Shown: one piece after another, positions 21,050-34,300 of the stretch
How the letters are laid out: the number at the start of each line of letters is the position of its first letter
How positions within the stretch are numbered: the stretch's first letter is position 1
From: Antedon mediterranea
Taxonomy: Eukaryota > Echinodermata > Crinoidea > Comatulida > Antedonidae
Reading direction: 5' to 3'
NCBI RefSeq assembly: GCF_964355755.1
Contig: NC_092672.1
Coordinates: forward strand, 28,700,501 to 28,764,500
Length of the DNA: 64,000 bases
The notes under the pieces: generated by a model
The model's database searches: none
What the model was told of the DNA's origin: nothing
What the model saw: the letters and a program-made list of their open reading frames with translations, nothing else
Position numbers and translations under genes: made by a program

Positions 21050-21263
21050 GAAGACCGCCTCGCATTGGCCAAACTGATACCAGTAGTTTTGGCTTGTAAC
21101 GTCACAAATCGGTTCTATTTATTACAGTGTCTTGATCCGGAAAAAATCATTTTTTCGCGATCTTTGTTAGAATATGCTTTGTGATTGAGTTGTTATTTTT
21201 TCAACCTCGACGGTTTTATACTGTTATTTAGTTTCTTGTTAATAGTATTGAATATAACGAGAA
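21050..21263 (+). promoter_or_regulatory. Putative proximal promoter/5' UTR of copy 2
   Basis: Region just before the first ATG. It holds a CCAAT-like site (CATTGGCC near 21064) and a CRE-like TAACGTCAC near 21098. No clear TATA box at a usual distance. Assigned mainly by position. Confidence 0.25.
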
Positions 21264-21321
21264 ATGGCCACAATGCGTGTACATTTATTTGTCTTCACCT
21301 GTTGTGCGCTTTGGAAATTTG
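21264..21321 (+). CDS. PKHD1L1: Copy 2 exon 1: signal peptide
   Basis: MATMRVHLFVFTCCALWKFG: short N-region, hydrophobic core, typical secretory signal. It ends in phase 1 at a GTAAGT donor. Start context is gagaaATGG; the second Met (MRVHL) is a possible alternative. The next exon is 8.1 kb away, so its link rests on phase and on the signal-then-IPT order of the family. Confidence 0.65.
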
Positions 21322-24300
21322 GTAAGTAATAGATTATTTTAAATTATGGTATTTTATTTTTATAAAATGGAACATTGTATTTTATTTTTGTAAGTAATGA
21401 ATTGTTTCTTTACTGAAATGAAAACAATAAAATCGTCAGTATAGTTCGGAACATGATGCGCGCGTTTTAGCATTGATAACATTGTGTAGTATGTACGCGC
21501 GCGTACCTTATTTGTGGTGTCACTGATTTTTTTTTTTACATTGTGATAGTATGAGTATAACCTCTAAATGTATTGTATCGTTTCTTAATCATTATACATT
21601 TTTACTATAATATATGATAAAAGTATTTTAATATATTACCGTATAGTAACATTACTGCAATATAATATTACTGTAATAACGTTTTTGTAATGTAATTATT
21701 ATATTACTGTAATAAACGCAGTAGTAATATATTACGGTAAATATATTACCGCTGTAATAATGTTACTGTGATATACTACTGTAGTTAATAACGCATTGTC
21801 TACAATTTTTTGGTGAAATTAAAATAGTAAAAATCAAAGTGATAGCCCCTATGCTAAATTTGTTAATTGAATTAAAATAACAAGGCAGAAAACCGGCCCC
21901 AAGAAAACTCCAATTGAAACTTGTGTGGAACCATAAACTATACACACATAGACGTACTCTACAGACAAAGCGGTTAGTAGAACGCAGAGAAGAGTGAAGA
22001 GTGAAACATGTAGAGGTACATTTAAAACAATACAACATCGGTAATATGATTACAATGTTGCCCGTTTTCCCCACCGTCTAGCTACATGCATAGTTAGTAG
22101 GCCTATTTATTGTATTTATGTGACATATAAGAGAAGCAAGGAGAAAACTCTAACTTAAATATTCAGTAATTCCGATCATTTTAGATAGTAATATACACAT
22201 TTACTTTTAAAAAGTAGCCTACTTTTAATATTTCGACAAAATACACAACTATCATAGGTCTATAAAATATTACACAATTATCATTCAGAAATAGTAAGTG
22301 TGTCAACTTTATAATAATGATGAATTCATTTTTATTCATTTTGTCAATTCACTGATAGGTATTTTTGATATCGTTCAACGCTTATCAATACAAAGTTAAT
22401 CACCAACTGGTCGTATTGTTATCTTTGACACTATACTAACTTGTAGTTATTGTTCTTTTATTTTTGTTTGTGCCGGTTGCCATATCAACAAAACATTTGT
22501 TATTGTACCACCATGGCAACACGAATTGGTTATAAATTCCGTACTTCGTTATTGTGCAAGTTGAACAAAATCACGTTTACCCCATATTTTTGTTGTGTTG
22601 AATTTTTAAGATGCTTACAGGGGTACCGTGCAAATAATGGGACATTTTTAGAGCAATAGCCAATCAGAAAGCAGAAAATGCTGTTTTTAGAAGGTTTTGA
22701 AACCAATAATAGGAAAAGACACCAAATGTTATATTTTTTATTATTTATATTTTACAGGAATCTGTTTTTTTTCCTAATTCATTACCGGTACACATTTACA
22801 ATCACAAAATATAAAAATCGTTTTCCTGTAATGTTTGATGAATCGGTATGAGTTTTATCAACTCATGTAATATTTAAATGCATTTTCGTGTTTCTGGGAA
22901 AGACATGATTAAAAGAAAAATAAATATTCGAAAAAGAGTAGCTTCAAATTAACCATATTTTTAACGTTTTTTTTTATAATACATTAGGCCTATATATATT
23001 ATTATATTATCTGAGAATAGAATTTACGAGTATACGACAAAACTCATTATAGAGAGGTAAACAGGCAAAGAAGTAGAAATAGAAAAAGTGGCAAAGTTTC
23101 AAATGATTTTTCAAAAATTCAATTCAAATTTGCAATGAATTGTCAAATTAAAATTAACACTGACTATACGGAAACACTAATCTGGCACCACGCAATCTCT
23201 AAACGCAAAATGTGATGATGTCAGCAATCCTTTTAAACCTTATTCCGCAATATGAATCCTAGAATAGGCCTAATGTGTTTTGTTTTTGTTTGTTTATTGT
23301 TTTACCACAAACAATGAACATAATAATGAATTGAGAATTGAACATAATTTAAGATAAATAACAAGTTAGATTTCTCAAACAAAGTATTGCGTGCGGATGA
23401 AGACCAAAATAAGTTTGAAAATAAACTTTAAGGCATGGTCACCAGTTAGAAATCAGAGTCACAAATCAATAAGCACAAAAAAAGCATAACTTGAAAGCCA
23501 CTCCGAGAGTGCATACCTCCGCCTACTGTAAAATTCTCCTACATAAGATTTCTCCGGTAAAAAAAATATATATATAATTATAGCCTATATACTAGATGGT
23601 ACGCTCGCTTCGCTCGCGTACCATCTAGGTCGTGCCCACAGATGGTTCTCGAATACATAATAATTTCAGCGTTAAAAAACTGGCGATTTCAAATGTACGT
23701 ACAATAATACATGTCGTTTACAGGAACGAATAAATAGACACTGATTTATGTACTCAACTAAAATTAGCACCCTGAGAATTACTTCTGAAAGAGAAACTTG
23801 TCACAAAATGAGACCAATTGTTTAAGTCAAATTTAAACAAACTTAATTTGTGTTTTGTATGTAACATTAGGGGTGAGGGATGGGGAAGAGGATGGGTGCA
23901 AGGGGAACAATTTTTAAATATATTAAATATATTCTTTATCCATTTAGAACCGAAATATTAATTGTTTTCATGCTTTACAAATAATATATCACTAAACACA
24001 GTAAAAAATTGCTATGTAATACTTTGTTGAAACTATCACCGTCCTAGTCGATTGAAATAGTACAGTACATGTAACGATACATCACTACGACGTGTATGTT
24101 TATATAATGTAAAACAATTTGTGAAAACCACCTCTATTCGGGGAAAATCATAAAATCGATTTAATCGTCAATAAAAATTAAATTATCTAACTCAACTTTA
24201 TTAGTAGGCCTAATGGTTTTCAATTGTTTCTTAAAGCCAATTCATACTTAAGTTGGTTCCTACCCTACCCACCCTGCGTTTAGGGGATTTGATGCACCGT

Positions 24301-27300
24301 AGGCCTATCCTCTACTGGCTTTACAACGCTACTCATGCCAGTGAGGGAAGGGTGATGATGTGGGTGGTTTAAATGCAATAATAAAGATTTGTACATAATA
24401 TACGGCGACTGAAAACGCTAGCTCATTATCCGTTAAAAAAAATTATATCCAACCTCTGCAGCACAGATTGAAAAAAAATGGATCGAATTTCTGTTATGAG
24501 TATACAGTACTTGCCTTTACGACGCCTGAGTGAATAGAAACTTGTGGAACAGAGATTGGAATGTTCCATTCATCGCAAATCAATACATTTGTATAAACGT
24601 ACATTAAATCTATCAAAATAGTATTTTTTAAAGAAAAGTGGCCTGTCTTCAACATTATGATGCTGTACTCGAGCTGTTCAACCGGTTTTCAGCCATTAAA
24701 AACAATTATCGTAGGAGGAGATAGGAAAATGCGAAGCATCCTCGTATTATTGTCTGTGGGTATTTTTCAAGACGGACATCCATTAGACAGTGTATACCAC
24801 GATCGAAAAACACCCCTATTTGGGGCAAATCGTTGAACCTAAATTCGTTTTAATTGTCAATAACTAATTATCTAACTCAATTTAATTAGTAAATAGGGTT
24901 ACATCAGGTGGTTAAAATCAGTACCGAGATTCTAACCAACTTTATATACCATCGAGTAAACATTCTAAAAAAAACGCGCGATTTACCGAATTTTGCCCTT
25001 ACGTAAATTTATATATAGATTTGTGTGTGTCTTAATGCTGTTTGTGATGTAGGCTAATTTCACTACAAGCATGTGTATGCGAGTTTGGTGTTATGTAACA
25101 AGCCTTTCAATTAACATAGCTTCAGTTGACTAACGCAACGCGAAAATCAAACGAGTAAATTTAAAAAGAAATTGTGTTTTTAAACTACTCGCATAAACAA
25201 AACGTGCACATTAAATCAAAATATGTTTTAAAATTACAAATCACAAATTATAACACTTGCCTCTTGTACAAAAATGAAGTTTTTTGGACAAGTAGTTTTA
25301 GAGAAAATGCAATTCCAGTTTACTTGTTACTTTAAGACTGCTCGCCAGCTTTTGAAAAATTCTGTCCTGTCTTTTAACACTAGCAGGTCTGAAAAGTATA
25401 CTAAAAAGTGGTCCAGAATTAGGACCATGGTCCCAAACAAACACACGCTACCGATTACCATATATGAGACATGAGAATACGACTAATCCCCGGTAAAAAC
25501 TGTGTTTTAATATTGCCTATTAATTGTGTTTAATTACGCGCGGCACGGTTACAGAACTCGAGTGAATGACCGAGCGACAGTGGGACCGTAATTACGTAAG
25601 GTTCGAGGCTCACTCGCTCTATGGTTCTCTGGTGACAGAACAAGTCGTCTTGTACCCCTTTTACACTATCACTGTAACAGCGGTGTAACCCCGCAGTTGT
25701 TAGTACACCGGTTCGTTAAACGCCGGTGTTGTGGTTTTTATTGACTGGTGTAAATGGGAAAATCCAACCACCCCGGTGTGGTCTCCCCGGGGTGAAACGA
25801 AGCTGAATGTTTTCCGGTGTACCTTCTCCGGTGTAGTCGAATCTACACCGGGGACAAGAAGTGTAAACGGTTTTTGTGGTTCACCGAGCTGTTAAAGGTC
25901 ATTGATGTGAAAATGTAACATTTTGTCACAGAAATACAATATATTATGCGAACAAAATAGGTTTTTTGCTTAAAATACACCCTTTTTGCTTAAAATAATA
26001 ATTGTACGATATATTGTGCTCTTCGTTATTTTATTATTTATTTATTTATATTTAAAGGCAAAAAAAAAATTTGTGATTTTTTTTTCTGCTGAAAATATTG
26101 AAATTTTTCGTGTGCATTCTACCTTAACCAGAAAGCCTAAAATAATGTAATATTGGTGTAACTCTACCCTGGCCGATTCTATATGTAGGCCTAATTATTG
26201 AAAAAGGGAAAACTATATAATACTGACGTCTTTAGGAACTGAAAAAGTAGGCCTATCATATAATAATTTTCCTTCATTGATACATTGTTATGCTAATTAA
26301 CAAATACATTTTTTATTTTAAATACTTACCATACCTACCCTATTTTTACGCCAACCTAACAATTTAAGGCCTATTTGTACGTACAGTCTACAAGGCGGAA
26401 ATGCAGTCATTTTAAAAATAAAAATAATTGTTAGGCCCTAATTTTTAAATAATAAATGATAATCTTAATAGCCACAAAGAAAATATAACACTGGACTACA
26501 TTCAAAATTAAATAAATTGTGTGTAAATTCGGATTATTATGTTTTTATATGAGATTTGTCGATATGTTCCAGTATTTTAACATTTAAACCATTAGTCAGT
26601 TAAGTTCCACGTGTGCGCTTGCAATAGTGATTTGATTGACAGCACCGGGGTGATCGATGTAGTGTAAATGGGCGCAACTCGAGTTCATCTCGCAGTTTTT
26701 TTGGCTAGTGTAAATGGAAATTGCCTCCGAGTTCAACTCGTTTTCCTCTCTCAGTCGATAGTGTAAAAAAGATATTGGAGAAGGACTATAAACCTTACGT
26801 CCGGTGTACATAATCTAGCTCATGTACATCTTTCGAGACGAGTAGGGAGTTACCACGGTGTACTTAGAACATCAGAACCACTGATCCTAACTGGGCCCTC
26901 TGGGAGACCAGTCTTTCACTGAAGAGGTCGCCCAATATAAATAACATATTTCACTAAATTCAATCAATATAAGACTACAACAGTAAATGGCAACCCCATG
27001 GGGGTCAATATATCAGGGATGTATTTGTACTGAACCTATTTAAGTGTTATCAGCACTGTCAAAACTATCCACCTCAATATGATAATATAACGCCATATTA
27101 AACGGAACATATTTCGATAACATTCTTGAATTGTGAAATCAGGGTTCAAGCATATATTGCTTGCATTTGAAGCAGTGGTGGCGTCAACGGTGATGTCTCA
27201 TGCCCGGTGGCATGCTGCCCGGCGCGACGAGCATCTACAAAAACGACCACGGAACAGAGGGCTAGCATCTTCATTGAGTATTGCGCGTATTAGCAGGTGG

Positions 27301-28301
27301 TTCTAGCTATTGGCATTTTCAGAAAATGTCGCAATGGGATTTTATTTTGCTTTAGGCCTAATCCTCCTTCCTTATTGTCTTATTAATGTCTCAAAATAAT
27401 TAGGCGTTTCACAATAAATTAAAACGAGTTAAAAAGGAGAGTATTTTCATGAGGTTAATAGAGTCTAATAAAGCCGGAATCAGGCTTTCGAAAAATGAAA
27501 AGTTTTTCCTCATTCAACAAATACAAAAAAATGTAATGTTCTAATTTAAACTTAAAACATCTGACCTGTAATAGGCCTATGAAATACAACTTCACCGTGC
27601 AATAGATAGTATACTCAACAGCACGTGGTACAAAATTTACCAATCAAATAGCAAGGATATACTGAGGTGTGGTATAATGCATTTTAATCTTATGTTATGA
27701 GCACACGTGCTACTTAAAAAGTTCAGTCAAAGTTCACCAACAAACTTATCGATTACCAGACCACCTTAGTGCTGTTATGCAACATCGAATCGTTAGCCAC
27801 TTCGTTGCCTTATTGATTTGTATTGTTTAGATCCGACAACTACCTAGTATAAAATAACAAAGATTGATTAAGTATTGATTGTTTGAAAATGAACTAAACT
27901 TCAAACATTGTTTCACATTGTCGGCTTTCGTTTTAATAGCATAGCTTATAGACAAAATCGAATACTAATTCTTTGATTTCGTTAATCTGTTTGAAGTTTA
28001 AAAAAACAAGTTTATTTTTGGAGATCCTATGAAAGAGCAAATTGTGTGAGAAGTCTCCATAAAACCGATTGGCTCATCGTGTAACCAAAGTAACACTAAA
28101 CACAATTTCTTACAAAACAATAAATACAATTTTGCTTTGTTACTCTTATAACCAAACATGTTTCTTCACATGTCAGGTGTTCGTGGCATATGAACAATTG
28201 TATTCTTTTTTAAAATATAAATATAATGAGTATTTTGTTGCTTACAAAATAAGATAACATAATAATAATGTAAAATTCTCCTACATAAGATTTCTCCGGT
28301 A

Positions 28302-28336
<35 letters not shown>

Positions 28337-31300
28337 CTCCACCTTGGCTCCCTTTGTTATATTTCTTTTATTCCTGTCCACCCAAGCAGAACTTGCCAGC
28401 TTTATACTATGACGTTATCCAAATTCCTTCACTTGCACTGATGAAGGGCTAGTGTTGCCCGAAAGCTCTGCTAACTTTTCTGGCTGTTTACTTTTATCGT
28501 TTTGATTAAGCTTTTCGCTTTTTATTTTTGTATCTCCATTGAGATCCAGCCACTGATACCCACAGCATTGTCATTTTTTTTCAGTAATTTGCCTTTGGAT
28601 TTATATATACATATATATATATATATATATAAACACAAGAGGCAAAGAACTTTTAATTCTAAACCGCCCGGTGATATACTGAAATTTAATTAATTAATTT
28701 GAAACGATAAAGATGAGGAAATCTGTGAGAATGAGAAAAAGTCGCCCCAACCGAGACTCGAACTCGGACCGCCTGCTTGATATACAGATGTCCTAACCAT
28801 TAGATATAATAATAATATAATATATATATATATTTGTGTTGTCTTAATGCTGTTAGTGATTTAGGCTAATTTCACTACAAGCATGTGTATGCGAGTTTGG
28901 TGTTATGTAACAAGCCTTTCAATTAACATAGCTTCAGTTGACTAACGCAACGCGAAAATCAAACGAGTGAATTTAAAAAGAAATTGGGTTATAAATAAAA
29001 TAAGATAACATAGAAATGTTTGTCCATTTAAAGAAATATAATTTACGGATCACTTAAGCAAAATATAAAAAATATTACCCCTCGTAAAAAAATAATAAAT
29101 AAAATAAATCTAATGCGTATTTTGTTACTTATAAAATAAGATAACATAGAAATGTTTGTCAATTTAAAGAAATACAATTTACGGATCACTTAAGCGAAAT
29201 ACAACCCATTATTACCCCTCGTCCCGTTCATGACAAAAGCATATATAAAAAAAAAAGAGTTTAAGGATGTCGAAAGGAGGATTTCCGCTGGTAACACATT
29301 CTATACTGCGTTGTGTTTTTTGTGACATCTATTTCTAAGAAAAATGATTAATAATTTATACAAATAAACTCAGGCATGTCGTCGCATCAATTTTGATTGC
29401 TTAACTTGTTATATATTTTTAGGAGTTGCGTCAAAAGTTACGAGTATATGGCCAAGGCGTGGTAGCTATGAAGGTGCAACACGAATAGCTATATCTGGAA
29501 AAGGTAATTGTCTATTATATTCAAACTTTAAATTATCAAATTCAAATTAAATAACCTAAATAAATAATATTAAACACAAAATAAAAGACCTGATATAATA
29601 TTCGCATGGTTTTATTTATTATTTATTTTACTTTAGATTTTAGTCCTGATCAATTTAATTACGGTGATGAGAATGAGAAAAACGGTAATCGTGTTTATTT
29701 ACGCTCAACTACAGCAACCGTAGAGTGTGACGTAATCACTTACTGGACTACAGAAAGTACAATTTACTGCGATACAAGGTATGTAATGATAATTTGGTTT
29801 TATGTGCACAGTTAGCTAATTTCGACCGATTTACCCGGCTAAATAACTATCAATTCTAACTGTATCAGCATTCTGAAAGCCATGACTTCATCAATTCTAA
29901 TGACGTAATGTTATCTAGTTTCTTTTAAACAATGTTTGGGCATTTGGTTTCACTTTTAGAGCTGCGATTCCCGGTGACTATTACATTTACGTTACAGTCG
30001 ATGGGAAAGAAGTTGATACCTACTGTAGTAACTCTAATAATTGCAGATTTCAGGTAATAATAAAGTGGTTTTATTTAGTTTGCCCTAATGTGTAGGCCTA
30101 ATGATTCTTCATCAAGAAGAATAAAGTGTACGTTAGTAAATTAAACACCAATTTAGTAATAAATTAGTTTGTAAACAAAACTTTAGTGCGGCAAATGGAA
30201 CAGATAAGATATGATTTGTCAGAGGAACGAGATATAAACCTTTGCAACATTAGATACACATTTCAGTACCGCAATTGAATCAAACAAAGCGATCATTTTT
30301 GCTATATTTTTTTTTACCAGAAATGTTTTATATAAAACAATATTACAATTGTCTGTTCTTTATACTTATTCAACTAGTACAAAAGTAATAGAACACCAAT
30401 AGTAAGACTTGTTTGGCCACGATCTGGAACTCCAGGTAAGTTAGAATTTGTAATAAGATAATAAAATATTTCTATACTTAAATATTGATTTAGCCTGATA
30501 ATAACCACTCGATACGTTAAATAAACTAAAAAAATAGCATGGCCGCATAAATTTCACGTTATATTATGTATTTCCAAGACTAAATTTACACAGAAAAGCG
30601 GTAACGGTAAGCCGCGTACCTGGTCCCACATAGAATATATATCTTCCGCTCAACAACCGTCCGCTCCGCGTTTTGTGTAAATGGCAAATAAATGGATAAC
30701 ATAGATTCTATACGCGACTCTATAGTTCACTATGTCGGTCGGTCGGTCGGTCGGTCGGTCTGTCGGTCTGTCGGTCTGTCTGTCGGTCCGGTATCACTAT
30801 GCGTTTTATCGCTTTCTGAACTTATCTTGATATCAGTTTAATCTAGCTAAGTTAATTTTTCACAGTATATTCCTTATGGCCAGGAATCGATGTGGTTATG
30901 TTTTCACGGTGCGCAATAAAAAATTACGCGGTCTACGCACGATTTAACGAAATCACGTTTGTAATCATATCTTCACAACAATGAATCACAATTAAATAAA
31001 ATTTGGTACTCATAAATTTCAGGGCATAAATCATTATATAGCAATACAATTACGTGCGTAGCGCATGTAACGCATGCGTACGCGCGCTTAAAATTTTCAA
31101 AATTTATTTTCGATGAAATAAGAGTACGTTTCAGGCAATTTTAAGCGTTTACAAAATTGCCATGAGTGCGCAGATTTTGCGCGCGCACTGCGCGTTAAAT
31201 GTTATTGCGCACTCTTTTTGCCCGATTTCTATTTTCTTGACTTACTTTTCAACTCGAAATTACGTTATACGAGCACGTCAAAAGTGACAGGCTACGCACG

Positions 31301-34300
31301 TGTAAATTAAAAAAATATAAATGTTTTTAAAAATTTCAACATTTTTAAACATGTTCAGTAATTTCGGTCAGTTGGTAGGTTGGTCGGTCGGTCGGTAAAC
31401 ACTAATGAGCACGCGACTGCAGACATCTATATGGCCTTGTTATTTTCCGCTTACCGTTTACCGCGTAGTGTTACCCGCTCCTCTGTGTAAATTGTCCTTT
31501 TTAAATGTATGAATGAAATGTATGCTATATCACACTAAAGACTTAAATTGAGTTTAATCGACCTGAGTTTATTTTCACGCATTGCAGATTCTACGTTGAA
31601 TTTCTATGGCTATATTGTAACTGATATTGTTACACCAAGTCAATCTCAATCTGATGAATATGAAGACTCAAATACCGACATTGAAATTCAAAGGTACGCC
31701 TGAAAAACAGAAAATCGTAAAGCTCTGTCTACCCCCTCAAACTAGTTTGAATAAAAAGTGTGATGTGCACAGATAATGGCAGTGATATACCCAAATATGG
31801 TAGTGATATGACATCATGTCTATATATGGGCACATCCATTTTTTGGATAGTGTAGACAGAACTTGAATGAAACAACAAAAACTAAGCATACAGTTGTGTA
31901 ACTACTGCTGTACAATCAATCTTAATTTTTTTACATTATTAGGAATTGTATAATTAAATCTTATACATGCTAGAAACCTTCTTTAAAGGTGGAGTACAGT
32001 AGTATTTAGTATAACATTATTCGTCTAGCCTGTTTTTGTTTCAAATGTATGAATTTAGGATAAAAAGATTCTTAAGGATCCTCCTGAAAAAATAATTTTT
32101 AACAATTTTGTTGTTGAATATGTAATTTTAAAGTATAAAAAAAATAATCCAATGGGTTTGTGGTAGAATTTAACCATTTTTTGTGTAATTAATTGATTTT
32201 GCAATTGTATAAGTGAAACATTATTTGTTTTCTTTTTTTTCTACGGAAGTTGATAACTTTATTTTACTACAAAATAACCTATATAAAGTGTTTTTGGGGG
32301 ACAATACATCTTTAAGCAGAGCCACAACGTAAAACACCTGATGCAAAATTTCAATCGTATAACTGTAGTTCAAATTTGTTGTTTTTAGGATATATATGGG
32401 ATCTAGTATCTGTGATCCTATTGACCAAGAAACGGGAACTGTGTAAGTATTCATGTGTTGGTTATGTTTTAAGTAGGCCTACAGTTTCTATTACCGAATT
32501 TATTATTAACTCGATCAAATGATCAGAGATATTGGTAAATGTCATACCCTGGGTATATATAGGTCTTTGTTTATACCACAATGACAAGTTCACAATTATG
32601 ACAAATCTATTATACCATGCATAACAATATCTAGTATGACTTAATACTAGTTCAATGATAATTCAGTAATGTGTTTTATAATTCTAGTATTTTACTATCT
32701 AAAACTGACATTTAAAACCGAGAGTGCTATTTGAATCAAAAATAACATTCCGCTTTTAGAAATTAACCCATTAATCATAATGTTACACTACACATGAAGA
32801 TGAGCAATTAGTAATTTCATATTTTCTTCTTTAAATATCAACTCATTTAGGTATGGTATTGACAAGGCTTCCAATGGTTGGGGAACCATTATTTGTAAAC
32901 CGAACAGTACAATTGTTGGTAAGTGTTTAAAAAAAAGAAAATAACAACAATAGGTCATAAAATACACATTGAATATTAAGCCCTTTCTGTATTAGTCGGC
33001 CTATTGATATAACGACGTTTAAGAGATCACACAGCAATAGATATTTTAACAGAATTGGTTGTCACAAAATTGACTATGAGATTATCGGAAATCAGCTCGT
33101 AATTTGGAGTAGGGTCTGAAGAACATAAAAAAATAAAATATATACATCACTAAAACAAATAATTACAGAAATCGTCTGCTAACAAGTTTTATGTAGGAGC
33201 GCTTAATGATTTCCTTTTTTTTAAACCATATTTAATGAGGGTGATTCATCCAGCAATTGATGATCATCAGGGACCCTCAGAGACAAACATATACACAAGA
33301 TGCTCTACATAAACAAAGTCTTATTACAAGTCTTTGTGAGTGAAATTGTAATTTTGTCCTTAGAAAAAATCCTGACATGTGACGGGACTTGAACGCAGGA
33401 CCCTTGGAGTGGTAGTCAAGCATCGTAACCACCAAGCCACAACTCCTCCCCAAATGATTTGTTTCCATTTATAATAATAAAATAAGTTCTAGAACAGAGA
33501 AAGTGAAAAAGAAAAAAGAGTAAATAAATAAGCATATACTGTACAAATGATATGTGTTTAGAGGAACGGATAGAATCTTTAAGCGTTGAAAGATAGATTA
33601 GATAACGAGATGGGCCAACGTACCTAAATGCTGTTATTATATGTGATTATTGTATTGGTCAAGATATCTTCAAGATAAATACAAACCATTACCACACCTG
33701 AATCTACACACTAACGTGTCATTGATCAAATATAGATTACACAGTCAGTCAACTAATAATAGTATTTGGTCAACAGAAAATGTACCAGTTTAGAGAGCGG
33801 TCAAGTGATCAACACGTGTTAATATAGTAGTGTTTAGCAATAGCAGTAATCATGTTTATTACAATAAAACAACTCTACATTGGGTTGAGCAATTATTACA
33901 CATTATCGAAAAACTACATTGAATGCTCTTTCACACCTGCGCCGATCCGGCTCAAAATAAAATCGCATCTCATTGTTTCGTTTCACGGCGCTCCACGCGG
34001 CCGGCTACGCACCAATCATTTTACTCCATATGCGTGTAGCCGCGTTGCGCGTCGTCAAAAAGATATGTTGTTATCACGAACCTGAACTGGAACTGGAGTC
34101 GAAACGGAGAAGATTATGAATGCCGCCTAGTTTTTGCTACTCTGAGTTAATGAATGACAATATAAATAAATTTTTGCTTTTGTCTCTGTTTATAAAAATC
34201 CTACAGCTATTATTATGGTATTGCTTTATGTTTCTTCATCTTATTTTGCCAGATTCGAAGAACATAACGTTCCTTGTGTCGTCTGAATGGGGTCGTTCAT

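Larger units (their letters stand above)
21322..29422. other. Intron 1 of copy 2 (8.1 kb)
   Basis: No coding exon seen. It holds a TTACNGTAA palindrome cluster (21600-21780), a 37-bp palindrome (23592-23628), a repeated 45-bp motif next to AT repeats (23525, 28268), paired repeats (24121/24802; 25025/28833; 28992/29128), a CCGGTGTA-rich block (25655-25880), dispersed repeat unit 2, a possible LINE 3' remnant (about 26890-26945), (AT)n runs at 28300-28332 and 28606-28630, and a SINE head (28741-28808). Confidence 0.6.
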
